Part shown: positions 8,102-16,751 of the stretch, piece after piece
How positions within the stretch are numbered: position 1 is the first letter of the stretch
Layout: each line of letters starts with the position of its first letter
DNA from: an uncultured Planctomycetia bacterium
Lineage (GTDB): Bacteria > Planctomycetota > Phycisphaerae > Phycisphaerales > SM1A02
Direction of reading: 5' to 3'
DNA length: 64,000 nucleotides
Assembly (NCBI GenBank): GCA_937871505.1
Contig: CALMPF010000033.1
Coordinates: forward strand, 1 to 64,000
Program-made: the position numbers and the translations under genes
Notes under the pieces: generated by a model
Seen by the model: the letters and a program-made list of their open reading frames with translations, nothing else
What the model was told of the DNA's origin: nothing
The model's database searches: none

Positions 8102-9271
8102 ATGCCGCCACGTCACCCCGAACACGCCCGGACGCAGGGAGCGCCCGTCGACCGCTACCACCGGCAGCGACTGCTTCCGAGCATCGGCGACGCGGGACAG
8201 GAACGCCTTGCGGAAGCGCGGGTGCTCGTGGCCGGATGCGGCGCCCTCGGATGCGGCATCATCGACGCGCTCGCGCGGGCGGGAGTCGGGCGGCTGGTCC
8301 TGGTCGATCGCGACATCGTCGAGACGACCAACCTCCAGCGCCAGTCGCTCTACACGGAGCGCGATGCCGAGCAGGGCGTGCCCAAGGCGGTCGCGGCGGC
8401 CGAGCGCGTGGCCGCGATCAACTCGCGCGTCGCCGCCGAACCCGTCGTCGCCGATCTCTCGGCGGCCAACGCCGCGCGGCTCGGGCGGGGGTGCGATCTG
8501 ATCCTCGACGGACTCGACAACTTCGAAGCCAGGTACATCCTCAATGACCTCGCGGTGCGCGAGGGCCTTCCTTACATCTATGGCGGCGCGGTGGCAACGA
8601 CCGGCATGAGCCTCGCCATCCTCCCCCGACCGGAGTGGGATGCGCCCGAGCGCGCGCCGGGCGGGCACCTCCGGTGGAGCGCCGCTCAGGCGACTCCCTG
8701 CCTTCGCTGCCTCTTCCCTTCGGCGCCGCCCCCCGGCGCCTCGCCGACCTGCGACACCGCAGGGGTGCTCGGCCCGATGGTGACGATCATCGCGGCGTTT
8801 CAGGCGACGCAGGCGATCAAGCTGCTCGTCGGGGCCATCGACGCGGTCGATCGGCGTCTGCTTTCGGTGGAGCTCTGGGAGAACGAGTGGCGCTTCCTCG
8901 ATGCCTCCGCTGCGGGGCCGGCGCCGGAGTGTCCGTGCTGCGCGGCTCGACGCTTCGAGTTCCTTGAGCCGCGCCGCGACGAAGGCGGATCCCGCAGCGG
9001 CGGCGCGTCGACGCTCTGCGGGCGCGACGCGGTCCAGGTGAGTCCGGCCGAAGATGCCCGGCGGATCGACCTGGAGGCGATCGCCTCCCGTCTGGTCGGC
9101 CACGGTTCCTTCGACGTGCGGCCCCATCTGCTCCGCGGGGTGCTCACCGCGGAACGCGGCGATGCAGGAGAAGTCGAGCTGACTCTCTTCCGCGACGGCA
9201 GGGCGATTCTCAAGGGAGTCCGCGACCCCGCCCGCGGTCGGGCGATCTACGCGAAGTACATCGGGATGTAG
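8102..9271 (+). CDS. ThiF/MoeB/HesA-family E1-like adenylyltransferase
   Basis: Probably adenylates the C-terminus of a ubiquitin-like sulfur carrier (ThiS, MoaD or similar). The 389-residue protein has the nucleotide loop GCGALGCG at 46-52, the DRDIVETTNLQRQ motif at 69-81, catalytic-type C217 in TCDTAGVLGP and a zinc site of two CxxC pairs (C200/C203, C277/C280). A C-terminal region (about 300-389) is not the rhodanese domain of MoeB-R proteins and is unassigned. No sulfur-carrier gene lies beside it, so the pathway (thiamin, molybdopterin, other) is open. A TACCTT box ten bases before the ATG and no Shine-Dalgarno sequence suggest a very short leader. Confidence 0.88.
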   Translation: MPPRHPEHARTQGAPVDRYHRQRLLPSIGDAGQERLAEARVLVAGCGALGCGIIDALARAGVGRLVLVDRDIVETTNLQRQSLYTERDAEQGVPKAVAAAERVAAINSRVAAEPVVADLSAANAARLGRGCDLILDGLDNFEARYILNDLAVREGLPYIYGGAVATTGMSLAILPRPEWDAPERAPGGHLRWSAAQATPCLRCLFPSAPPPGASPTCDTAGVLGPMVTIIAAFQATQAIKLLVGAIDAVDRRLLSVELWENEWRFLDASAAGPAPECPCCAARRFEFLEPRRDEGGSRSGGASTLCGRDAVQVSPAEDARRIDLEAIASRLVGHGSFDVRPHLLRGVLTAERGDAGEVELTLFRDGRAILKGVRDPARGRAIYAKYIGM

Positions 9272-9352
9272 CACTCCAGCGCTGGGAGCGGAGCGGACAG
9301 CGCGCCACCTGACGGTCCGGCCGAGCGGGCGGACCGCTTCGGACGCCGATCG

Positions 9353-9748
9353 TCACGAGCGCGACCGCTGCGGCCGGGGCACGTGCTGGTCGATCAGGAT
9401 CGTGTTCCCGTCAGGATCGGCGAGGATCATGCTCGCCGGACCGTCGGAGGAATCGTCCGCCTCGGAGACGATCTGGATCCCGCGCTCGCGAAGGCGCCGC
9501 TGAAGGTCGCGGATGTCCTCGAACTGCCCGAGCTCGCCGCCGCCCTGATCCCATCCTGGGTTGAACGTCAGGATGTTCTGCTCGAACATGCCCTCGAAGA
9601 GACCGATGATCGCGCCGTCGTTGCGGAGAATGAGCCACTTCTGCTCTGCGTCGCCGCCGATCACCGAGAAGCCGATCGCTTCGTAGAACGTTCGCGAGGC
9701 CGCGAGGCTCTTCACCGCGAGACTGACCGAGAAGTTTCCGAGTTGCAT
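9353..9748 (-). CDS. VOC (glyoxalase/bleomycin-resistance) family protein
   Basis: A 131-residue single VOC domain with paired beta-alpha-beta-beta-beta modules: SVSLAVKSLAASRTFYEAIG at the start and ILADPDGNTILIDQH at the end. VOC proteins bind a divalent metal or sequester small molecules; the substrate here is unknown. The start has AGGAG nine bases upstream. It lies convergent with the E1-like gene, which ends about 80 nt away. Confidence 0.88.
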   Translation of the reverse strand: MQLGNFSVSLAVKSLAASRTFYEAIGFSVIGGDAEQKWLILRNDGAIIGLFEGMFEQNILTFNPGWDQGGGELGQFEDIRDLQRRLRERGIQIVSEADDSSDGPASMILADPDGNTILIDQHVPRPQRSRS

Positions 9749-10138
9749 GGGGAGTCGCTCCTAGGGATGCGGAAGCGCCGTCGTCGGCGCTGGAGGCGGC
9801 GGCCGGAGCGTGCTGCTGCGCCGCGCCCGGTCCGCCCCCAGATCGCCCGACCGGGTCGGGCGGGAACCAGATCGCCCGACCGGGTCGGGCCTGGACCAGA
9901 TCGCCCGACTGGGTCGGGCGGGGACCAAGTCGTCCCGCCAGCCGCGGAGCCGGCGGCCCGCCGGGTCGGTCGCGCGACCGGACGCCGCGGGAAGACTCTG
10001 GCATTCGCGCGGGCGGTCGCGCACCATGATGACGGATTCCCAGCATCCCGCCAGCGGTGCTCCACCCCAAACGGCTGCTCCGCTGCTCGGCGCGGCTTCC
10101 GCGCAGGGCGGCGGCTCCCCGCGCCCCGCGACCTTCCC
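9749..10138. other. Intergenic region upstream of the subtilase
   Basis: 390 nt between the divergent VOC and subtilase genes. Its main content is the triple 29-bp hairpin repeat at 9841-9927. A large frame runs across it into the protease but has no protein-like composition before the signal peptide. Confidence 0.6.
9841..9927. repeat. Three tandem 29-bp hairpin units
   Basis: Units begin at 9841, 9870 and 9899. Each contains CCCGAC-CGG-GTCGGG, a 6-bp stem with a 3-nt loop; the third has CTG in the loop. The stem arms are constant while the flanking bases vary. Tandem hairpins in a divergent promoter region could be a protein-binding array or an RNA element. Confidence 0.85.
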
Positions 10139-12376
10139 ATGCGACACGAACCCAACTCGTTGCGCCGACCCGGACACCTCCGCGAAGTCCGAGGGTCCGG
10201 CGCGCTCGTCGCTCCCCGCCGCCGGCTCCGCGCCACCACGGCGCCGGGCCGGGGGATCGCCGGCGCGATCGCAGCCGCATCGATCCTCGCGGTCGGCGGA
10301 GTGGCCGCCCCGGCGACCGAGATCGAGCGAAGGTCCGCGGACCTCTCCGCGCCCTTGGCAACCACCGCCGACGGCGGGTGCTGCGAAGCCGACCGGCGCG
10401 CCGCGGCGGAGCCGTCGCTCCTCGGCGGCATCGGCGGCGCCCCCGCGACCGATCGCCGCGACCCCGGCGATGCGAGCCATCGCCCGCTTGTCTCGTCCCG
10501 GATCCTCGCGCACCGGCGCCTCAAGGCGGAGGCAGCGCTCCGCCCCGCGGCGGAACGCCGGGCGGTGCTCGAGCAGCTCGGGCTCGGAGCGGGCGACCTG
10601 GACTCGGAGCGGGTCGCGATCTACGTGCGGAACCGGCTCGACGAGGGCGACATCGACGCGCTCGCGCAGGAAGGCGTGCGGGTGGTCCGCGGCCTCTTCG
10701 TTCCGCCGGTGCCCGGTCGGCATCCGCTCGGGTTTCACCTGGCGCAGCTCGAGTACGCCGCCATCGATCGGATCAACGGCGACTCCCGCGTGGTGCGCGT
10801 CGAGTCGACCGAGCACGCGCTCGCACCCGAGCACGACGTCGCGCTGGGGATCGTGGGGATCGCCGCCGCGCATGCAGGTGCTGAGATCGGGCCATACCTC
10901 GGAGACGGCGTGACGGTCGTCGTCGCCGACAGCGGCATCGATCCGACGCACCCGGATCTTCCGGTGCCGATGGTCGCCTACGACGTGACGACCGGGGACT
11001 GGGAGGACTCCTGGAGCACCGACGTCGCGAACACCGTCATCTGGCACGGGACCCACGTGACCGGAACGGTCGTCGGCAGCGGACTCCTCTCCGGCGGCGC
11101 CTATCGCGGAGGGGCGCCGGGGGCGAACCTCGTGGTCCACAAGATCGGCAACGACGTCAACGGCAACTCGACCTTCGCGGACATGATCAAGTCGGTGATG
11201 CACGCAGCCGCGATCGGCGCCGACGTCTACACCGTCAGCTACGGCGGGTACGAGACGTTCCTCGACGGCTCCTCCCCGCTCGCGCAGGCCTTCGACGCGG
11301 CATTCGAGATGGGGACGCTCTGCTTCACCTCGGCGGGCAACAGCGCGCAGCGGCGGCGTCACCGTTCGAGCGCGATCGCTCCTGGCGCCAGCGCGACGTT
11401 CACGATGAACGTCGCCAACTCCGGCGACCAGCCGTACACGCTTCCGATCGGACTCAGCGTGATCTGGCGCGAAGACGGCGACCCGGAGGATCTCAACATC
11501 GAGATCGAGTGCCTGACGCTCGGGGACGACGAGGCCTTCGAGACGCTCTTCGCCGGAACCAGCCCGCGGGCCACCGAGGCGACATACTCGCTGCTCTGGC
11601 CGCAGGTCCCCCCGGCGTCGACGCGGCAGTACTCGCTGCGCCTGACCAACAGCGCCGCCTCGGGCGCAGCTCCGCTCGTGCACGTCTACCAGGCCTCGAC
11701 CTCGGTGGCGACCTTCCCGGTGCACGATCCCTTCTTCACGGTCGGGACGCCCGCCGAGGCCGACACCGTCCTCGCGGTCGGCGCATGGGTGCATCGGAAC
11801 CAGTGGATCGACTTCACCGGGAGCGTCCGGACGTCGGCGCAGGCGCTCGACGCGCTCGCGAGCTTCAGCAGCCGCGGTCCGCGGATCGACGGTCTTCTCA
11901 AGCCCGACATCGTCGCGCCGGGAAGCATGACGATCTCCCTGCGCGACGCGCTCTTCGCGACCGCGATCTCCTCGACGATCTCCAACGACGGGATCAATGA
12001 CGGGAGCGGTCCGGCGGACTACTACGTCGCCCAGGGCACCAGCATGGCGTCGCCGCTGGCGGCGGCGGCCGCCGTGCTTCTCCGCGAGGCCCGCCCCGGG
12101 CTCGCGACGCCCGCGCTTCGCGAGCGCATCATTTCGACGGCGAGCGCCGCGGCAGCGCCCACGATGCTCGTGGGTCACGGGATGATCGACCTCGTCGCGG
12201 CGCTGGCGATCGCCGTCGCGGACCTCGACGGCGACGGGGTCGTCGGAGGCACCGATCTCGGGCTGCTGATCGCAGCCTGGGGAGAGTGCGCGGCCTCCGA
12301 CTGCCCGGCCGACCTCGACGGCGACGGCTTCGTCGGGGCGAGCGACCTGGCGCTTCTGATCGCCGAGTGGGGCTGA
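10139..12376 (+). CDS. Secreted subtilisin-like serine protease with dockerin-like C-terminus
   Basis: A 745-residue S8 peptidase. A signal peptide with hydrophobic core around residues 40-58 fixes the start. Residues about 115-225 resemble an inhibitor-type propeptide. Catalytic triad: D264 in VVADSGIDPTHPDL, H303 in WHGTHVTGT and S635 in GTSMASP, with an oxyanion Asn in TSAGNS. A large insertion (about 395-570) separates the Asn block from the Ser block, as in PA-domain-type subtilases. The C-terminus carries two DLDGDG...DL-LLIA-WG calcium-loop repeats (about 694-745), shared with two other secreted proteins in this window and probably used for surface attachment. Confidence 0.93.
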   Translation: MRHEPNSLRRPGHLREVRGSGALVAPRRRLRATTAPGRGIAGAIAAASILAVGGVAAPATEIERRSADLSAPLATTADGGCCEADRRAAAEPSLLGGIGGAPATDRRDPGDASHRPLVSSRILAHRRLKAEAALRPAAERRAVLEQLGLGAGDLDSERVAIYVRNRLDEGDIDALAQEGVRVVRGLFVPPVPGRHPLGFHLAQLEYAAIDRINGDSRVVRVESTEHALAPEHDVALGIVGIAAAHAGAEIGPYLGDGVTVVVADSGIDPTHPDLPVPMVAYDVTTGDWEDSWSTDVANTVIWHGTHVTGTVVGSGLLSGGAYRGGAPGANLVVHKIGNDVNGNSTFADMIKSVMHAAAIGADVYTVSYGGYETFLDGSSPLAQAFDAAFEMGTLCFTSAGNSAQRRRHRSSAIAPGASATFTMNVANSGDQPYTLPIGLSVIWREDGDPEDLNIEIECLTLGDDEAFETLFAGTSPRATEATYSLLWPQVPPASTRQYSLRLTNSAASGAAPLVHVYQASTSVATFPVHDPFFTVGTPAEADTVLAVGAWVHRNQWIDFTGSVRTSAQALDALASFSSRGPRIDGLLKPDIVAPGSMTISLRDALFATAISSTISNDGINDGSGPADYYVAQGTSMASPLAAAAAVLLREARPGLATPALRERIISTASAAAAPTMLVGHGMIDLVAALAIAVADLDGDGVVGGTDLGLLIAAWGECAASDCPADLDGDGFVGASDLALLIAEWG

Positions 12377-12574
12377 CGCCCGAAGGCATGCGCCGATCGT
12401 CGCGCGTCCCGCGCGAATGGGCCGACTCTCCCTGCGCGGGCCGGCGTGGCCACGCAGATGCCATGCAGGGGCCATGCAGGGACCGCGGATCGGGCCGAAG
12501 ATCCCCGGCGGATGCGGGCATCGCGGGCTCGCGCGCCGGGTCGCCGCGGGCGCTCGGCCGGGTCCGGCACTCGA

Positions 12575-14044
12575 TCAGCCGCCGCTCTCGATGCCCAGCG
12601 CCGCGTAGAGCGGTGCGAGGTGCTTTTCGTAGTGGCGATGCCGCAGGACAGACCGCGTGTAGATCGGCTGCCTGACCTGCGCATTGCTGCGCGTCAGGGC
12701 GATCCGCTGGCTCTCGTGGAAGCTCAGCGCCCGCTCCGTCCACGGGAGCTCGAGGAACTCGTAGATGCGGCGGGAGACCCCCTCCTGATCTGCGACGAGC
12801 TCCTCGTACTGGACGTCGAGGATGGGGATCGAGAGAACGCTCTTCCAGTGGGCCATCAGCCGCTCGTACTCGCGATAGAAGCGACCGGCCTTCTCGAGGT
12901 CGTAGGCAAACGGGAGGTTGCCGTCGAAGAGCTGGAAGTAGCAGGAGAGGCAGGTGTCGGCCGCGTCGCGGCGGCAGTGGATGACCCGGGCGCCCGGCAG
13001 CGCAGCCTGGATGAGCCCGAGCGCAAGGAAGTTCAGGGGCATCTTGTCGATCACGCGGCTGTCGCCGACGCGCAGCGCCCGGATCGCCTCCATGTAGGTG
13101 TTCCCTGCGCGCTCGAGCTCGTGCACGGAGAGGTCCGCGGCGCGGGTCAGGATCGGGAAGCCGATCCGGTCGCCGCCCTCCAGCTCGCGGGCGATCCGGA
13201 GCAGGTGCTCGAGCTCGCCCGCCGCATGGACGCCGGGAGCCTCCGCGACGATCTGCTCGACCATCGTCGACCCGGAGCGCGGCATCCCCAGCACGAAGAT
13301 CATGCGCGACGCGTCGACCGTCGTGGCAGGCAGCGCCTTGAGCGCGTCGCGCGTCCACGCTCCGATCGCCGCGGTGACGCGCTCGGCGTTCCGCGCCGCG
13401 TCGAACCGCCCGTGGTAGAGCTCGTTGCCGCGGCGGTAGGCGTCGAACGCGAGGTCGTACTCCTCCACGCTGTCATGGAGCGCCCCGAGGACGAACCACA
13501 TCCGCATTCGCAGCGCCGGGGCGACGTCCGCACGCTCGAAGGCGGCGCGGAGGAGATCGATCGCCTCGCGCTGGCGCTTCGCCCGCAGGGCGACCGTCCC
13601 GAACATCGAGGCGACCGCCCCGTCGACCGGCCTTCGATCGAGAACCGGCGCGAGCGCCTCCATCGCCTTGTCGACCTCGCCGGCCATGAAGTGCAGCTCC
13701 GACTTCGCGGCGCGGTACGAAGGCTTGGCCGGGTCGAGTCGGATCGCCTTGTCAAGGCAGGCGTGGCTCTGGGCGAAGTTGCCCTCCCGCTTGTAGGTCA
13801 GGGAGAGGTCGTGATGGAACTGCGCCGACTTCGGCGAGAGCTTGATCGCCCGCTCGATGTTGCGTCGCCCCTCGGAGGTCATCCCGAGACTGTTCTGCGC
13901 GACCCCGAGCAGGTCCAGCGCGGTCGCGTTGTTCCTGGAGGCCCGCAGCACCTGCTCGTATCCGCGGATCGCCTCGGTGAAGCGTCCGGCACGGTGGAGG
14001 GCGGTCGCCTGCGCGAGGACCTGACTGGCGGTGAGGGTCGACAT
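12575..14044 (-). CDS. TPR-repeat sulfotransferase
   Basis: A 489-residue two-part protein. Residues about 1-240 are tetratricopeptide repeats (for example RAGRFTEAIRGYEQVLRASR). Residues about 250-489 are a PAPS-dependent sulfotransferase with 5'-phosphosulfate loop VLGMPRSGSTMVEQI and 3'-phosphate motif RVIHCRRDAADTCLS. The acceptor is unknown; TPR fusions usually act on proteins or glycans. GGAG eight bases before the ATG at 14044 supports this start over one 63 nt upstream. It follows cysD by 59 nt, linking sulfate activation to sulfuryl transfer. Confidence 0.92.
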   Translation of the reverse strand: MSTLTASQVLAQATALHRAGRFTEAIRGYEQVLRASRNNATALDLLGVAQNSLGMTSEGRRNIERAIKLSPKSAQFHHDLSLTYKREGNFAQSHACLDKAIRLDPAKPSYRAAKSELHFMAGEVDKAMEALAPVLDRRPVDGAVASMFGTVALRAKRQREAIDLLRAAFERADVAPALRMRMWFVLGALHDSVEEYDLAFDAYRRGNELYHGRFDAARNAERVTAAIGAWTRDALKALPATTVDASRMIFVLGMPRSGSTMVEQIVAEAPGVHAAGELEHLLRIARELEGGDRIGFPILTRAADLSVHELERAGNTYMEAIRALRVGDSRVIDKMPLNFLALGLIQAALPGARVIHCRRDAADTCLSCYFQLFDGNLPFAYDLEKAGRFYREYERLMAHWKSVLSIPILDVQYEELVADQEGVSRRIYEFLELPWTERALSFHESQRIALTRSNAQVRQPIYTRSVLRHRHYEKHLAPLYAALGIESGG

Positions 14045-14103
14045 GACGGAGGCTCCTCGGGGTTGATGGCCGGCCGCGTTCCGCTCCGCGACGGCCGAGA
14101 GCG

Positions 14104-15015
14104 TCAAAAGTACCCCTCACGCTTGCGGTCTTCCATCGCAGCCTCGCTGAAGGTGTCGTCGAGCCGCGCCCCGCGCTCGCTGGTGCGGGCGGCGGCGATC
14201 TCGTCGACGATCTCCTCCACGGTCGAGGCCGGGCTCTCGACGCCCGCCGTGCAGGTCATGTCCCCGACCGTCCGGAAGCGGACCACACGTCGGAGCGCCT
14301 GCTCGCCCGCACGCAAGGGGAAGAAGTCCGAGATCGGACAGATCACGCCGTTGCGGATGACCACCTCGCGCTCGTGCGAGAAGTAGATCGAGGGCAGGTC
14401 GATCCGTTCGATCTCGATGTACTGCCAGACATCCAGTTCCGTCCAGTTGCTCAGCGGGAACGCGCGGATGTGCTCGCCGCCTCCGATCCCGTCGGCGCTG
14501 CGGCGGATGCGGCCGTTGCAGAGGCTCCAGAGCTCGGGGCGCTGGTTCCGCGGATCCCACTGCCCGAAGTCGTCCCTGAAGGAGAAGATCCGCTCCTTGG
14601 CCCGCGCCTTCTCCTCATCTCGCCGGGCGCCGCCGATCAGCGCGTCGAAGCGGAACTCGGCGATGGCGTCGAGCAGCGTGGGAATCTGGGCGCGGTTGCG
14701 GCTCGGCGTCGGACCGGGATCCTCGACGGCCCGGCCGCTGCGGATCGCATCCTCGACGTGTCGGACGATCAGGCGCTCGCCCAGACTCTCGACGAGCGCA
14801 TCGCGGAAGGCGATCGCCTCGGGAAAGTTGTGGCCTGTATCGATGTGCAGCAGAGGGAACGGCAGCCGCGCCGGCCGGAACGCCTTCAGGGCGAGGTGGA
14901 CCATCACGATCGAGTCCTTCCCGCCGCTGAAGAGCAGCGCGGGCCGCTCGAACTCCGCGGCCACCTCGCGCATGATGCAGATCGACTCCGCTTCCAGGAC
15001 CCGGAGCTGGTTCAC
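14104..15015 (-). CDS. cysD: Sulfate adenylyltransferase subunit 2 (CysD)
   Basis: Catalytic ATP-sulfurylase subunit that forms APS from sulfate and ATP, normally with the GTPase CysN. The 303-residue protein matches E. coli CysD in length. It has the PP-loop LLFSGGKDSIVMVHLALKAF and the conserved DTGHNFPEAI and RRDEEKARAKER segments. The GTG start at 15015 overlaps the upstream stop (GTGA), so translation is coupled. No cysN or cysC gene is adjacent; the next gene is a sulfotransferase. Confidence 0.95.
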   Translation of the reverse strand: MNQLRVLEAESICIMREVAAEFERPALLFSGGKDSIVMVHLALKAFRPARLPFPLLHIDTGHNFPEAIAFRDALVESLGERLIVRHVEDAIRSGRAVEDPGPTPSRNRAQIPTLLDAIAEFRFDALIGGARRDEEKARAKERIFSFRDDFGQWDPRNQRPELWSLCNGRIRRSADGIGGGEHIRAFPLSNWTELDVWQYIEIERIDLPSIYFSHEREVVIRNGVICPISDFFPLRAGEQALRRVVRFRTVGDMTCTAGVESPASTVEEIVDEIAAARTSERGARLDDTFSEAAMEDRKREGYF

Positions 15016-16553
15016 GGCGCAGCGCTCCGAGGCGCGCCCGAGCCGAGGCGCCCGGGGCGCGCCGCGATCGCCTCCGCCGCGGCGATCTCCGCGGCGCGGC
15101 GCGCCTGGATGCGCAGCTCCGGGACCGCCGTCGACTCCCAGAGCGTTCCTCGTCGGAGAGCGCCCGCGAGGAGCAGGCGCCCGTCGCACGAACCGTCGCT
15201 TCCGATCAGACGTCCGTCGGGATCGGTGTCGAGGCCGATGCCGATGGGGTCGGGGCGTGCGAGTCCGCTGCGAAGGAGCGATCCGATCAGCGGATCGATC
15301 GTGTCGGCGATCGCGGTCGCAGGACCGACGCAGTTGAACAGGCGCCCCGCGATCATGCCGAAACGCGATCCGTCCGGCCTGCGCACCGAGAGCGCGAGCG
15401 ACGACTCGCCGCGCGGCTCGATCGAGTCGATCACGCCCCGCTCGACGGCGAGCGTCCCCGCGGCGCGCTCGGCCTCGAGGCGGTCGAGGACCGTCAGCGG
15501 ACAGCGATGGCGGTGGATCTCCCAGAACGGACGAAGCCTGCGGAGGAACGTCCCCCGCTGCGCCGCGGACCACCGGCTCCAGATCGCGGGCGTCGCTGCG
15601 CGCAGCGCGTCGATCGTCGCCTGCCACCCCAAGCCGGCAGCGATCCGCCTCCGCGCGGCGCGACGGAGCGATCGAAGGAGGTCGCGCGGCGACCCGGCGA
15701 GATCGTCGGGAGAGAGCGCGGCAGGCGGCTCGGTCGGGGGCGCGTGGGGAAGCGGAAGGCGACCGTTGCGCGAGATCATCGCGATCGTCCCGCGGAATCC
15801 GCGCCGCCGGAGCTCGATGGCCACGTCGACCGCCGTGAGGCCGCTGCCGACGATCGCAACCCGCGCGGCGCTCTCGATCCCCTCCATCGCACGCGGATCC
15901 CATGGATCGGCCGCGAGCAGGTGCCGCGGGACATCGCGGTCCGCGGTCACCCACGGGGCCCGCGCGGCGGGAATCCCGGGCGCGAGGATGGCCGACGAGG
16001 CGACGCAGGAGGCTCCCGCCGCCCTGAACAGCTCGACGCGCGCCGTCCGTTCGACGTGAACGATCGCGTCCGCGACAAGCCAGGTCCGGCCCGGAGAGGC
16101 GACTGCGGCCTCTGCGGCAAGCTCCGTCAGGTATCTGCCGTAGAGCGATCGCGGCACGAACTCCGCAGGCCCGAAGCGGCCCGGCATTGACGACTCGAGC
16201 CACGCATGAAAACCGCCCGGATCGCCGGGAAGCGCACCCATGCGCCCGGCGGGAACGTTGAGCAGGTGATCGGGGCCGCAGGCGCCGTACGCGACCCCCG
16301 GCGCCGCGCGGCGGCGTCGCTCGAACAGCGCAATCGCCGCCTCGGGGAGCAGTCGGCGCAGGTGAACGAGGGCCATCAGGCCGGAGAACCCGCCTCCGAC
16401 GATGGCGAGGTCGACCTCCTCCGGGTGCTGCTCGGTCCACGCGATCGCCGGCGCCGGGAGTTCGCGCTTGGAACCGGCGAGCGGCCGCGGACTCGGACGG
16501 CGCGACGGGATCTCAGGGACGGTTCTCAGGAAGTCGCCGGGCGATCGATGCAT
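15012..16553 (-). CDS. FAD/NAD(P)-binding oxidoreductase-like protein
   Basis: A 513-residue flavoprotein with an FAD Rossmann motif IVGGGFSGLMALVHLRRL near residue 50 and a second NAD(P)-type motif IVGSGLTAVDVAIELRRRGF near residue 233. The pattern fits the FAD-NAD(P)-binding family (PF13454-like, YdhS-type) whose substrates are mostly unknown. It is translationally coupled to cysD, so a role in sulfur or sulfite handling is possible but is inference from context only. Confidence 0.82.
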   Translation of the reverse strand: MHRSPGDFLRTVPEIPSRRPSPRPLAGSKRELPAPAIAWTEQHPEEVDLAIVGGGFSGLMALVHLRRLLPEAAIALFERRRRAAPGVAYGACGPDHLLNVPAGRMGALPGDPGGFHAWLESSMPGRFGPAEFVPRSLYGRYLTELAAEAAVASPGRTWLVADAIVHVERTARVELFRAAGASCVASSAILAPGIPAARAPWVTADRDVPRHLLAADPWDPRAMEGIESAARVAIVGSGLTAVDVAIELRRRGFRGTIAMISRNGRLPLPHAPPTEPPAALSPDDLAGSPRDLLRSLRRAARRRIAAGLGWQATIDALRAATPAIWSRWSAAQRGTFLRRLRPFWEIHRHRCPLTVLDRLEAERAAGTLAVERGVIDSIEPRGESSLALSVRRPDGSRFGMIAGRLFNCVGPATAIADTIDPLIGSLLRSGLARPDPIGIGLDTDPDGRLIGSDGSCDGRLLLAGALRRGTLWESTAVPELRIQARRAAEIAAAEAIAARPGRLGSGAPRSAAP

Positions 16554-16751
16554 GACGGAACAACTGATCGGTGCATGACAGCCGACGGACGCTTTGGTCC
16601 GGCGTTCAGGATGACCTTCGGTCCGAGAATCCGGACGGCACGCGTGGAGGGCACCAGCGGCCGTGCGGCAGACGGGGAGTGAGCCGGTCGGACACGGCGA
16701 GGCAGCCGGAGATTCCGACCCGAGGCGCCCGAGAACGACTCTGGACGGGCC

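Noticed and set aside
9383-10138. N-terminal extension of the subtilase frame by about 250 codons
   Set aside because: The extension is antisense to the VOC gene and crosses the hairpin array; a signal peptide begins only at 10139.
15016-16440. 778-residue form of CysD
   Set aside because: The upstream part is out of frame with the flavoprotein gene; the GTG at 15015 yields normal CysD length.
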